Part shown: positions 28,016 to 35,335 of the stretch, in pieces
Position numbering within the stretch: the first letter of the stretch is position 1
How the letters are laid out: every line of letters begins with the position of its first letter
Source: Gemmatimonadota bacterium
GTDB lineage: Bacteria > JAAXHH01
NCBI GenBank assembly: GCA_009835325.1
Contig: VXWP01000005.1
Span: 1 to 35,335, forward strand
Length of the DNA: 35,335 bases
Reading direction: 5' to 3'
Program-made: the position numbers and the translations under genes
The notes under the pieces: model-generated
What the model was told of the DNA's origin: nothing
What the model saw: only the letters and a program-made list of their open reading frames with translations
Databases searched by the model: none

Positions 28016-29632
28016 ATGCGCAATATCCTTCTCGCAGCCCTTCTGCTTTACACGCCTCTGCTTACGGACACCGGTCCCTACCTCACGAACATCACCACCG
28101 CCCGTCCGGATGAAGCGCTCAGGCAATTATCGCCCGAGGACGAATCCCTTCTGCTCGAAGACGTGATGTACTTCCGACGGCAGATCGAGGAGAACAGGAG
28201 CGAACCGGCCAACTTCTTCAACCTGGGCCTGGCCGCCGTCGCGCTGGAGAAGCTGGACACGGCGGAAGCGGCATTCCTGGTCGTCACCGAACTGCGTCCC
28301 GGGGACGCCGATGCCCATTTTAACCTGGGTCTGGTTTACGCCCAGCAGGAACGGTACGACGAAGCGATTGAGGCGTTCCACCGCGTCGTGGAAATGGATC
28401 CCGACCGCGCCGAACCGTACTACAACCTGGGCCAGGCTTACCAGTACACGGGCCGGCTTATCGAATCGATCAGGTCGTTCGTCGAGGCGACGGACCGCGA
28501 CCCCGACAACAGCCTGTTTCACTACGGCCGGGGGACCACGGAAGAGAAACTGGGTGCCCTGGACGAGGCCGCCATTTCCTATACCAATGCCCTGTCCATC
28601 GATCCGGACTACGTCAACGCCCGGTTCGCGTTGGGACGCGTGCTGCTGGATCAGCGGAAATTCCAGGAAGCGCGGGATGCCTTTCGCGCGGCATTGCAGG
28701 TGGATGCCGGCATGGCGGAGGCCTACTGCCAGCTCGGCGTGATCGCGTTGGGCGAAGGCCGTGTCGACGACGCGGTCCGGTCCTACGAGAACGCGCTGCG
28801 CATCGATGAGGCATCGGTGGAGGCCATCGCGGGTCTTGCCCAGGCCTCGCTGCGGGCGGGCCAGGCCGAACGGGCGATTACACTGTACCAGGAAGCCCTG
28901 GTAATGGATCCCGAATCAGCTATCCTGCATTACCATGCGGGTACGGCCTATGCGGCTGCCCAACGGCATGAAGAAGCTCTGGAAGCGTTCTCACGGGCAG
29001 TCGAACTCAATCGGGCGTACCCCGAACCCTATCTTGCCATCGGAAACACGCTGAACGCCATGGGCAGACAGGACGATGCCAGGCGTTTTCTCGACGCGTT
29101 TCAGCAGCTCAACGGGTTCAGGGAGGCGTTGTCGCAGGCGGAATCCATGGTACGGCTGAATCCCCGGGTGGCGGAGATGCATTACAACATGGCGACGGCC
29201 CTGACCCGCCTGGGCCGGTACGAGGACGCCGTGCGGGCCTTCAGGATAGCGACGGAGCTTTCGCCCCGTTTCGTTCACGCCTTCAACAACCTGGGCGTGG
29301 CCTACGTGGAGCTGGGCATGTTCGATGAGGCCCGCGAAGCCTATCAGCAGGCGATCCTGCTGGATTCGAACTTTGTGGAGGCCTATACGAACCTGGCCTG
29401 GCTCATCGCCCGCCACGGGGAGGACCTGGACCGTGCCCTCGAACTGGCCGGCAAGGCAGTTGAGATCGCGCCTACCGCCGTCGCCTACGAAACACTGGCC
29501 ATCGTGCGGAACGCGAGCGGGGACTACGGCGGGGCCGATGAAGCGATGGGGAATGCCGTCCGCATCGAACCGGAGAATGAGGTATTGCAGCAGCGATGGG
29601 AGCAGATCAGGCAGGAAAGGAACGGATCATGA
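28016..29632 (+). CDS. Exported tetratricopeptide repeat protein
   Basis: This 538-aa protein has a short hydrophobic N-terminus (MRNILLAALLLYTPLLTDTG) likely acting as a signal or anchor, then about a dozen 34-residue TPR units from residue 60 to the end. Examples are ANFFNLGLAAVALEKLDTAE, AHFNLGLVYAQQERYDEAIE, PYYNLGQAYQYTGRL and HAFNNLGVAYVELGMFDEAR. TPRs form a right-handed superhelix that binds partner proteins, so it may scaffold products of the neighbouring genes. It starts 10 nt after the cytochrome stop and is followed 25 nt later by the propeller lipoprotein. There is no evidence for an enzymatic domain. Confidence 0.9.
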   Translation: MRNILLAALLLYTPLLTDTGPYLTNITTARPDEALRQLSPEDESLLLEDVMYFRRQIEENRSEPANFFNLGLAAVALEKLDTAEAAFLVVTELRPGDADAHFNLGLVYAQQERYDEAIEAFHRVVEMDPDRAEPYYNLGQAYQYTGRLIESIRSFVEATDRDPDNSLFHYGRGTTEEKLGALDEAAISYTNALSIDPDYVNARFALGRVLLDQRKFQEARDAFRAALQVDAGMAEAYCQLGVIALGEGRVDDAVRSYENALRIDEASVEAIAGLAQASLRAGQAERAITLYQEALVMDPESAILHYHAGTAYAAAQRHEEALEAFSRAVELNRAYPEPYLAIGNTLNAMGRQDDARRFLDAFQQLNGFREALSQAESMVRLNPRVAEMHYNMATALTRLGRYEDAVRAFRIATELSPRFVHAFNNLGVAYVELGMFDEAREAYQQAILLDSNFVEAYTNLAWLIARHGEDLDRALELAGKAVEIAPTAVAYETLAIVRNASGDYGGADEAMGNAVRIEPENEVLQQRWEQIRQERNGS

Positions 29633-29657
29633 ATGGACGTACCGGAAGGAGAAGCGG

Positions 29658-30785
29658 ATGAAGGGGTTCAAGTCCGGAGCGTTGCCGCTCCTGGCCGCGG
29701 TACTGCTGATGGGTTGCTCGGAAGCGGACGATGACGGGATGTGGCGTGGGAGGACGGAAGTGGTCGCGGGCGCTTCAAGGGTCATCAGCGACGCCCCGGT
29801 CCGGCACGCACCCGATCAAACGGCTGATGTCACGCTCGAAGAAGACCTGGTGATCGAAGGAGGCGAGGGCCGGACCTTTGCTTCGGTATTCGGGATCACC
29901 ACGGATCGAAGCGGCAACATCTATATTGCCGATTCGGACCGGAAACAGATTTCCAAATTCGACGAGTCCGGTGCCTTTCAGACGGCCGTAGGGTCGTTGG
30001 GTGTAGGACCGCTGCAGTTCAAGTCGCCGGTAGACATGGCGCTGGACGATGAAGGCAGACTGTTCGTGCTGGACTTCGAACTCGACCGGGTCACGGTATT
30101 CAATCCGGACCTCACCTTCGCGGACATCTGGTCGACGCAGGTAACGAAGCCTCGCCGCATACGCATCGATGCCGAGGGCAACGTGCTCATTTTCGTCATT
30201 ACGCAGCACGATCTCATCTACAAATACAGTCCGGAAGGAGATCCGATCACCAAGTTCTACAATCCGATGGAGACCCTGCGGCGCTCGGGAACGCTCAAGG
30301 AATTCATCGCGTATTCCGACGCGGCCATGGAAACGACGGAGGATGGATACGTGGTCGTATCCGCGAGACATCCCTACTGGATCCGCAAATTCGACCGGGT
30401 AAACGGACTGGAACTGGAGTTCAACCGGACCACTTCCTTCGATATGAAACCCATGGCGCGCTGGACGACCACGCGGCAGCCGCCGCCCGTGGGCGTGTCC
30501 GGCGGCCTGGCCGTTCTGCCCGACGGACGGATCGTCAATTCTATCCAGTACCAGGAATTCGAACAGGTCGGTCTCAACGCGATCGGCATGCCCAGACTGC
30601 AGATGACGAAACTGGACCGGTGGTTCGATTTCTTCAGGCCGGATGGAAAGTGGGAAATGACGGCGCAGTTCGACGAGGTCGGCGTTCCCATGCACGTGGA
30701 CCGGCAGGGCCGGATCTATTTCGCGGAATTGGAAGAGAACAGAGTCGTCCGGTACCACTTCGTTTTTCCTGAGGAGTACAACTAG
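29658..30785 (+). CDS. Six-bladed beta-propeller (NHL-like) lipoprotein
   Basis: This 375-aa protein has a signal ending in the lipobox LLMGC (Cys20), so it is probably lipid-anchored. NHL/6-bladed-propeller repeats follow: FGITTDRSGNIYIADSDRKQ, VDMALDDEGRLFVLDFELDR, IRIDAEGNVLIFV, AVLPDGRIVNSI and MHVDRQGRIYFAELEENRVV. Such propellers bind proteins or ligands and are common in outer-membrane clusters of FCB bacteria. ATG 29658 is supported by AAGGAG 6 nt upstream; a longer frame back into the TPR gene is a shadow. The stop codon TAG shares its G with the GTG start of the next gene (TAGTG), so translation is likely coupled. Confidence 0.88.
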   Translation: MKGFKSGALPLLAAVLLMGCSEADDDGMWRGRTEVVAGASRVISDAPVRHAPDQTADVTLEEDLVIEGGEGRTFASVFGITTDRSGNIYIADSDRKQISKFDESGAFQTAVGSLGVGPLQFKSPVDMALDDEGRLFVLDFELDRVTVFNPDLTFADIWSTQVTKPRRIRIDAEGNVLIFVITQHDLIYKYSPEGDPITKFYNPMETLRRSGTLKEFIAYSDAAMETTEDGYVVVSARHPYWIRKFDRVNGLELEFNRTTSFDMKPMARWTTTRQPPPVGVSGGLAVLPDGRIVNSIQYQEFEQVGLNAIGMPRLQMTKLDRWFDFFRPDGKWEMTAQFDEVGVPMHVDRQGRIYFAELEENRVVRYHFVFPEEYN

Positions 30786-31336
30786 TGCGCGGTAACTTGA
30801 CAGGCTTCTTGCTGGCGTTCGCGGCGGCGGTCACGTTGGCGGTTACGGCCCCGGGCTGCAACGGTGCGCCCAGTGACGATCAGGTGGCGGGCGGCACGTT
30901 CGTCGGATATACCTTCTCCGAACAGGCCGTCGTCGATGAAGCGCGGGAGATGGACGCCGGGTACACGCTGACCTTCAAGGCCTACGATCTCGGCGGCGAC
31001 GCGCGGTTCGTGACCTACGTCCAGCGCAGGTCGTCGGGCGAATACTACGCGGGCATCCTCCGGATCGGGATCACGGATCCACAGGGCAACGTATACACGC
31101 ATTACCACAGCGCCGAAGCCGAGGCCATAGACCGTCCGATCATGTGGACCCGGCGCGTTCCAGGCGTACATCACGTCGAGGTGGAGTTTGCGGTGCGTGG
31201 CGAGCAGAAGGCGAGTGTCGCCTTCGAGGTTCCGCTGGTCAGGGAACCGGTGTCGGGCTTTCTCGTCGCCGGGGTCAGCCTGGGCGTGCTTGCCCTCGTG
31301 GCCATGACCGTCGTACTCATGAGAAAACGCCGTTGA
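30785..31336 (+). CDS. Unassigned exported protein with C-terminal membrane anchor
   Basis: I do not recognise the family of this 183-aa protein. It starts with GTG 30785, overlapping the previous stop by one base. A hydrophobic export signal ends around APGC (Cys25), a poor but possible lipobox. A predicted beta-sandwich domain (about 40-155; YTLTFKAYDLGGDARFVTYV, HHVEVEFAVRGEQKASVAFE) precedes one membrane helix (about 158-179) and the positive tail MRKRR. This topology places the domain outside the cytoplasm with the C-terminus inside. It could be an inner-membrane tether or sensor for the cytochrome operon. The CRTAC1 gene start overlaps its stop by 4 nt. Confidence 0.75.
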   Translation: MRGNLTGFLLAFAAAVTLAVTAPGCNGAPSDDQVAGGTFVGYTFSEQAVVDEAREMDAGYTLTFKAYDLGGDARFVTYVQRRSSGEYYAGILRIGITDPQGNVYTHYHSAEAEAIDRPIMWTRRVPGVHHVEVEFAVRGEQKASVAFEVPLVREPVSGFLVAGVSLGVLALVAMTVVLMRKRR

Positions 31337-33135
31337 AATGGGCGCCGGTACTTCTCTCCTTCCTTTTCCTTTCCCCTTCCTGCAGCCAGCCTGGCCAGCC
31401 TGGCCAGCCCGATCATCGACCTGACGCGGCCCGGCCGGTCGTGCAGTTCACGGATATCGCGCCTTCGGCCGGGATCACGTTCCGGCACACCAACGGCAAG
31501 TCTGGCCGGTACTATTTCCTCGAAACGGTGGCGTCCGGCGGCGGGTTCATCGACTACGACGGCGACGGCGACCTCGACGTCTATCTGCTCAACGGCGCGG
31601 CCATCCCGGGTTTCGTGCCCGACCAGCCCCTGTCCAGCGTCCTCTATCGCAACGACGGCGACGTCTCCTTCACGGACGTGACCGTCCAGGCCGGCGTGGA
31701 CAACGCGGGGGGTTACGGGATGGGCCTGGCCGTCGCGGATTACGACAACGACGGCGACGATGATCTGTTCGTCACGAACTACGGGGCGAACATCCTCTAC
31801 CGGAACGAAGGGGACGGGACCTTCAGGGACGTGACTGCCCGTGCGAATCTGATGGTACCCGCTAACCCCACGTTCTCCACCAGCGCGGCGTTCCTGGACT
31901 ACGACCGGGACGGGCACCTGGACCTCTACGTATGTGCGTACGTCGAATTCGACTTCGAGACCAACAGGCGCTGCTCCAGGGACGGTATCCAGTCCTACTG
32001 CGGACCCGACATCTACGAAGGCGCGGCCGACCTGCTGTACCGGAACAACGGCGACGGTTCGTTTACGGACGTCTCCGCGGAGGCGGGCATCGCCAATCCG
32101 GACGGCAAGGGCCTCGGGGTCGTGGGAGGCGACTACGACGGCGACGGATGGACGGATATCTTCGTGGCCAACGACCTAACGCCGGATTTCCTGTACCGGA
32201 ACAACGGCGACGGCACGTTTACCGACATGGCCTTGCTGGCGGGCGTGGCATATGGCGAAGACGGCGTCGCCCGGGCGGGCATGGGGGTGGATATGGGAGA
32301 CTACGACCGGAACGGGTCGCCGGATATCTACGTGACCAATTTCTCCCTGGAACCCAACTCGCTGCACCGGAACAACGGAAACGGCACCTTCACCGAAACG
32401 ACTTTCGGCGCGGGCGTGGGCAATCCTACGCTCCTGTTCCTGGGCTTCGGCACGGCCTTCAAGGATTTCGACAACGACGGCTGGCTGGATATTTTCGCGG
32501 CGAACGGCCACGTGATCGACAATATCTCCCTGTTCGATCCGACGATAACGTACGCGCAGACCAATCAGCTGTTCCGGAACGAGGGGGACGGTGTGTTCAC
32601 CGACGTCAGCCCCGAAGCGGGTCCACCCTTCCAGGTGGCGCGCGTACACCGCGGCGCGGCCTTCGGAGATGTGGATAACGACGGCGACGTCGACGTGCTG
32701 GTCACCACGGTGAACGACGTCCCGCTGCTGCTGCGGAATGACGGTATCGGCGGGCGAGGTGCGGGCGGTGGGTCTGGCGGGAGTGACGGGATCGACGGAA
32801 GCAGCGGAAATGACGGTGCCGGTCAGCCCGGTCCCGCCAGCCTGCTCGTCGCCACCGAGGGCGTCCGGAGCAATCGCAACGGCATCGGCGCGCGAGTCAC
32901 GGTGGTCACGGATGCCGTGCGACAGTCGCGGGAAATCCGAAGTGCCTACAGCTACCTGGCGGCCAATGACTTCAGCGCCCACTTCGGACTCGGCGCCCAT
33001 GCCGGCGCGGACTCGGTCATCGTGGACTGGCCCGGCGGCGGGAGAGACGTCGCAACCGGCGTAGAAGGCGGCCAGCTTGTCACGATCCGCGAAGGCGCAG
33101 GTATCGTCTCGCGAACGCCATTTCTCCGGCGTTGA
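31333..33135 (+). CDS. CRTAC1/ASPIC-UnbV family calcium-binding propeller lipoprotein
   Basis: I start this 600-aa protein at TTG 31333, which overlaps the previous stop as TTGA; the next residues (KWAPVLLSFLFLSPSC) form a lipoprotein-like signal. FG-GAP/VCBS propeller repeats follow with seven calcium-binding loops of DxDxDGxxD type: DYDGDGDLD, DYDNDGDDD, DYDRDGHLD, DYDGDGWTD, DYDRNGSPD, DFDNDGWLD and DVDNDGDVD. A Gly/Ser/Asp-rich linker (about 475-500) leads to a C-terminal ASPIC/UnbV domain (RSNRNGIGARVTVVT, SAHFGLGAHAGADSVIVDWP). The family is found in envelope clusters, often with TPR proteins, but its function is poorly known. A 9-bp repeat encodes SQPGQPGQP after the lipid cysteine. 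The last 56 bp overlap the convergent flippase gene. Confidence 0.9.
   Translation: MKWAPVLLSFLFLSPSCSQPGQPGQPDHRPDAARPVVQFTDIAPSAGITFRHTNGKSGRYYFLETVASGGGFIDYDGDGDLDVYLLNGAAIPGFVPDQPLSSVLYRNDGDVSFTDVTVQAGVDNAGGYGMGLAVADYDNDGDDDLFVTNYGANILYRNEGDGTFRDVTARANLMVPANPTFSTSAAFLDYDRDGHLDLYVCAYVEFDFETNRRCSRDGIQSYCGPDIYEGAADLLYRNNGDGSFTDVSAEAGIANPDGKGLGVVGGDYDGDGWTDIFVANDLTPDFLYRNNGDGTFTDMALLAGVAYGEDGVARAGMGVDMGDYDRNGSPDIYVTNFSLEPNSLHRNNGNGTFTETTFGAGVGNPTLLFLGFGTAFKDFDNDGWLDIFAANGHVIDNISLFDPTITYAQTNQLFRNEGDGVFTDVSPEAGPPFQVARVHRGAAFGDVDNDGDVDVLVTTVNDVPLLLRNDGIGGRGAGGGSGGSDGIDGSSGNDGAGQPGPASLLVATEGVRSNRNGIGARVTVVTDAVRQSREIRSAYSYLAANDFSAHFGLGAHAGADSVIVDWPGGGRDVATGVEGGQLVTIREGAGIVSRTPFLRR
31384..31410 (+). 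repeat. 9-bp tandem repeat in the CRTAC1 gene 5' end
   Basis: Three units (AGCCAGCCT, GGCCAGCCT, GGCCAGCCC) encode SQPGQPGQP just after the predicted lipid cysteine. The unit is the same as in the tig leader at 3584. Confidence 0.75.
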
Positions 33136-34543
33136 AGAATCTCATCGCCCACAACGCCACCGGGTAAGCCGCGACCAGGGCGATCTCCCCGGGCCAGGCG
33201 ATCTCCCCGGGCCAGGCGCTTTCGGTGAGTTCACGCACCGCGAACAGCACTCCGCACGCCAGGATCACCTTGAGCAGTCGGACGTACTCGTAGGGTATCG
33301 GGTAATACCTTCGGCCCACGAGATACAACCCGGCCACCATCACCGCGTAGGCGGCCGCCGAGGCCGTGGCCGCCCCGTACATGCCGAATTCCGGGATGAG
33401 CCAGAGGTTCGTCAGGATGCAGACCAGGGCCGACGTGGCCGTGATGAAGGGGAGCAGGATGGTCTTCTTCTCCAGGTAGACGCCCACGGTGAGGTTGACG
33501 TATATCCCATACAGCACGTACGCCGCGAGCAGGATCGGCACCACACCGATCCCTTCCCAGTAAGACGCCTCGATCAGGGTATAGCCACCGATGGAGATGC
33601 GGACCAGGTCGTCGATGAGGAAGGAAAGGGCCAGGAAGACGCCGCCCGCAATGGCCAGGAAGTAGGTCAGCACGCGGGCGAACAGCGGCCTGGGGTTCTC
33701 CTCCCTGGAAGTCTCCAGGAAGAAGGGCTGCCAGGCCTGCCTGAACATGGTGACGAAGATGAGCATGCCGACGCCCAGCTTGCGGGCCGCATGGTAGATG
33801 CCGAGGGTTTCGGTGCCGGCCATCCGTTCCAGCATCAGGCGGTCGATGGTTTCGATGATGATGATGCAGGCGCCGGCGGGCACGTAGGGCAGGCCGAATC
33901 CCAGGAGCCGGCCCATCGTTCCGCGAGACCAGGAGAAGGACATGTGCCGCAGGGTGATGCCCGCCAGGATGAGAAAAACGATCCCGGACCCGGCGATGTT
34001 GCTGATCAGAATGCCCTGCAGTCCCATGTCGAGCACGACGACAAGGTAGCAGTTTCCCCCAAGTTCGATCATGACCTTCATCAGCTTGAGGGAGGCGAAC
34101 GTCGTGGCCTTGCCTTCACCCCGGAGCCGCGCGAAGGGAATGGCGTTCAGGGCGTCCAGCGCAAGGACGGCGGCGGCCAGCTGGACGTACGAAGTCAGGG
34201 AAGCGGAGACGGCGATAAGGGGCGCGATCCGGGCGGAGAACAGGACGATGATCACGGCGAGCCCGGCCGACGTGAACAGCATGGTGAGATAGCCGGTGCT
34301 CAGCGTATCCCGCTTGCGGTCCTCGAGCACGTAGTACCTGAGAAAGGCCGAATCCATGCCGTAGAGGAAGACGACGTTCGCCAGCGCGATGAAGGTATAC
34401 ACGAGCCCGTAGTAGCCGAATTCCTCCACCGGCATGACATGGGTATACACCGGTACCAGCAGGTAGGCCATGGACCTGCCCAGTACGTCGCTGAGACCGT
34501 AGATCGCCGAATGGGTGGTGAGTCTTTTGAGGCCTTGGAGCAT
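33080..34543 (-). CDS. Wzx-type oligosaccharide flippase / polysaccharide biosynthesis protein
   Basis: This 487-aa integral membrane protein has about 12-14 hydrophobic helices and the MOP-superfamily pattern of Wzx/RfbX flippases. The N-terminus carries THSAIYGLSDVLGRSMAYLLVPVYTHVMPVEEFGYYGLVYT, and further on are GLPYVPAGACIIIIETIDRLML and LGIYHAARKLG. It would flip lipid-linked sugar units across the inner membrane for exopolysaccharide or O-antigen. No glycosyltransferase gene lies nearby in this window, so the pathway is unknown. AGGA is close to the ATG (3-4 nt). Its 3' end overlaps the CRTAC1 gene tail-to-tail, and an 18-bp duplication (33180-33215) encodes AWPGEI twice near the C-terminus. 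Confidence 0.88.
   Translation of the reverse strand: MLQGLKRLTTHSAIYGLSDVLGRSMAYLLVPVYTHVMPVEEFGYYGLVYTFIALANVVFLYGMDSAFLRYYVLEDRKRDTLSTGYLTMLFTSAGLAVIIVLFSARIAPLIAVSASLTSYVQLAAAVLALDALNAIPFARLRGEGKATTFASLKLMKVMIELGGNCYLVVVLDMGLQGILISNIAGSGIVFLILAGITLRHMSFSWSRGTMGRLLGFGLPYVPAGACIIIIETIDRLMLERMAGTETLGIYHAARKLGVGMLIFVTMFRQAWQPFFLETSREENPRPLFARVLTYFLAIAGGVFLALSFLIDDLVRISIGGYTLIEASYWEGIGVVPILLAAYVLYGIYVNLTVGVYLEKKTILLPFITATSALVCILTNLWLIPEFGMYGAATASAAAYAVMVAGLYLVGRRYYPIPYEYVRLLKVILACGVLFAVRELTESAWPGEIAWPGEIALVAAYPVALWAMRFFNAGEMAFARRYLRLRGS
33180..33215 (-). repeat. 18-bp tandem duplication in the flippase gene
   Basis: Two exact 18-bp copies of GCGATCTCCCCGGGCCAG (33180-33197 and 33198-33215) encode the repeated AWPGEI/AWPGEI in a loop near the flippase C-terminus. 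Confidence 0.85.
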
Positions 34544-34984
34544 GGATCCTGAGATTGCGGGCGGTCAGGGTTCTCACCGCCTCGGTAGGGGGCGGAAGCC
34601 AGGCGCTGAGCATCGATATGGTACCGGCGGCCGCCGGGGACGTCAAGCACCAATGACTAGACTACGTTGCGCCAACCTTTAAACCACTACGAGGCCGTAG
34701 AGTCGAATTTACATATTGCACGCGATGGGCAGCAAGAGGTTCGGTAATGATCACACACAACCTACAGATCCATGCCGTAAAAAACTGTTGTAGCGAAGAT
34801 AAAACGTACATACCCATTATCAGTAATTCTGAAATTTTAATTCGGTTGTATTTGCCCTGGAGACCATTCGTGCAGGGGCGGGAAGATACTGTCGTAATCG
34901 TGTTGGCCGGCCATTAAACGCAGATGGTACGTAACTTCAGGTCGACATGAACTGCATCCAGTAGTATTGGTTGAGATTAAGCTG
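34544..34984. other. Non-coding gap between flippase and Ig-like lipoprotein
   Basis: This 441-bp gap separates two divergently transcribed genes. Its right half is distinctly AT-richer than the rest of the window. I see a small inverted repeat CTACG-AGGC-CGTAG (34687-34700) but no convincing promoter, RNA gene or ORF. The minus-strand frame overlapping its end is antisense to the lipoprotein gene. Confidence 0.6.
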
Positions 34985-35335
34985 ATGAGATTGATTATAC
35001 CAGGCAAGGCAGTTTGCATTCTACCCATACTCACGTGTCTGGCACTTTGCTTACTCACTAACTGTGGTAAGGACAGTCCCACCAGGCCGAAGCCGCCGGA
35101 ACCACCACCACCACCTCCACCTCCGGTAGCGCCTGTAGCAACCCGAATCGAAATCACGCCTGCGTATGCGACACTCAAGGCCGTCGGTCAGACGGTTCGT
35201 CTGTCTGCGACAGTTTACGATCAGAACAACGGTGCCATGAATGGCGCAGTAATCAACTGGTCGAGCAGCATCCCTGGCGTCGCTGCCGTAAGCCAGCAGG
35301 GTCTGGTGACGGCCGTCAGAAACGGTACCGCGGTT
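34985..35335 (+). CDS. Lipoprotein with Big_2-type Ig domain (partial, runs off right edge)
   Basis: I translated 117 codons from ATG 34985, open to the edge. The N-terminus (MRLIIPGKAVCILPILTCLA then LCLLTNC) is a signal ending in a probable lipid Cys27, although Asn before Cys is not a classical lipobox. A proline-rich linker with runs of Pro (about residues 33-47) follows, then the start of a bacterial Ig-like group 2 domain: RIEITPAYATLKAVGQTVRL, SATVYDQNNGAMNGAVINW and SSSIPGVAAVSQQGLVTAV. Such proteins are often long, multi-domain cell-surface proteins. The ribosome site is weak. Base composition of the 5' part is lower in GC than in the genes to the left. Confidence 0.8.
   Translation, partial: MRLIIPGKAVCILPILTCLALCLLTNCGKDSPTRPKPPEPPPPPPPPVAPVATRIEITPAYATLKAVGQTVRLSATVYDQNNGAMNGAVINWSSSIPGVAAVSQQGLVTAVRNGTAV

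Overview
The window looks like a chromosomal segment of a GC-rich, Gram-negative bacterium with an outer membrane. A TonB-dependent receptor carrying an N-terminal CarboxypepD_reg-like domain, a PorV/PorQ-type barrel, a secreted protein with a FlgD-type C-terminal Ig domain and a CRTAC1/ASPIC-UnbV protein together suggest an FCB-group or neighbouring candidate phylum (Latescibacterota-like). That placement is inference from gene content; no rRNA gene is present. There are no insertion sequences, phage genes or CRISPR arrays.

Left part (1-17910) is housekeeping. hrcA runs off the left edge, divergent from a CDP-alcohol phosphatidyltransferase; the two divergent sigma70-like promoters (658-686 minus, 741-769 plus) are both well formed. 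Then come a CtpA-type S41 protease, a tRNA-Leu(UAG), and the classic protein quality-control cluster tig-clpP-clpX-lon. Convergent to it are serS-tsaE. A TIGR02757/DUF2400 gene is divergent from holA-rsgA. An unassigned 156-aa protein follows, and then a threonine synthase gene translationally coupled to a PBP4-type lipoprotein.

Middle part (17884-26071): a roughly 670-bp non-coding stretch carries an apparently orphan rightward promoter, a cluster of TTTCG/CGAAA half-sites and a 25-codon ORF with a very strong ribosome binding site. It leads into three genes for outer-membrane or surface proteins: a TonB receptor, a 1063-aa FN3/FlgD-Ig protein and a PorV-like barrel. Each of the three is followed by a strong stem-loop, the last being terminator-like.

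Right part (26098-33135): five tightly packed genes form a probable operon. They encode a hexaheme cytochrome c fused to a CarboxypepD_reg-like domain, a TPR protein, a beta-propeller lipoprotein, a small protein with a C-terminal membrane anchor, and a CRTAC1/ASPIC-UnbV calcium-binding propeller lipoprotein. All five carry export signals, so this reads as an envelope-located assembly with a redox component; its function is unknown. This is the best candidate for an undescribed system. A convergent Wzx-type flippase overlaps the end of the operon by 56 bp, and a Big_2-type Ig lipoprotein runs off the right edge.

Start codons are often not ATG (four TTG and one GTG among confidently placed genes). 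GC-rich 9- or 18-bp tandem repeats recur at gene ends and in linkers across the window.
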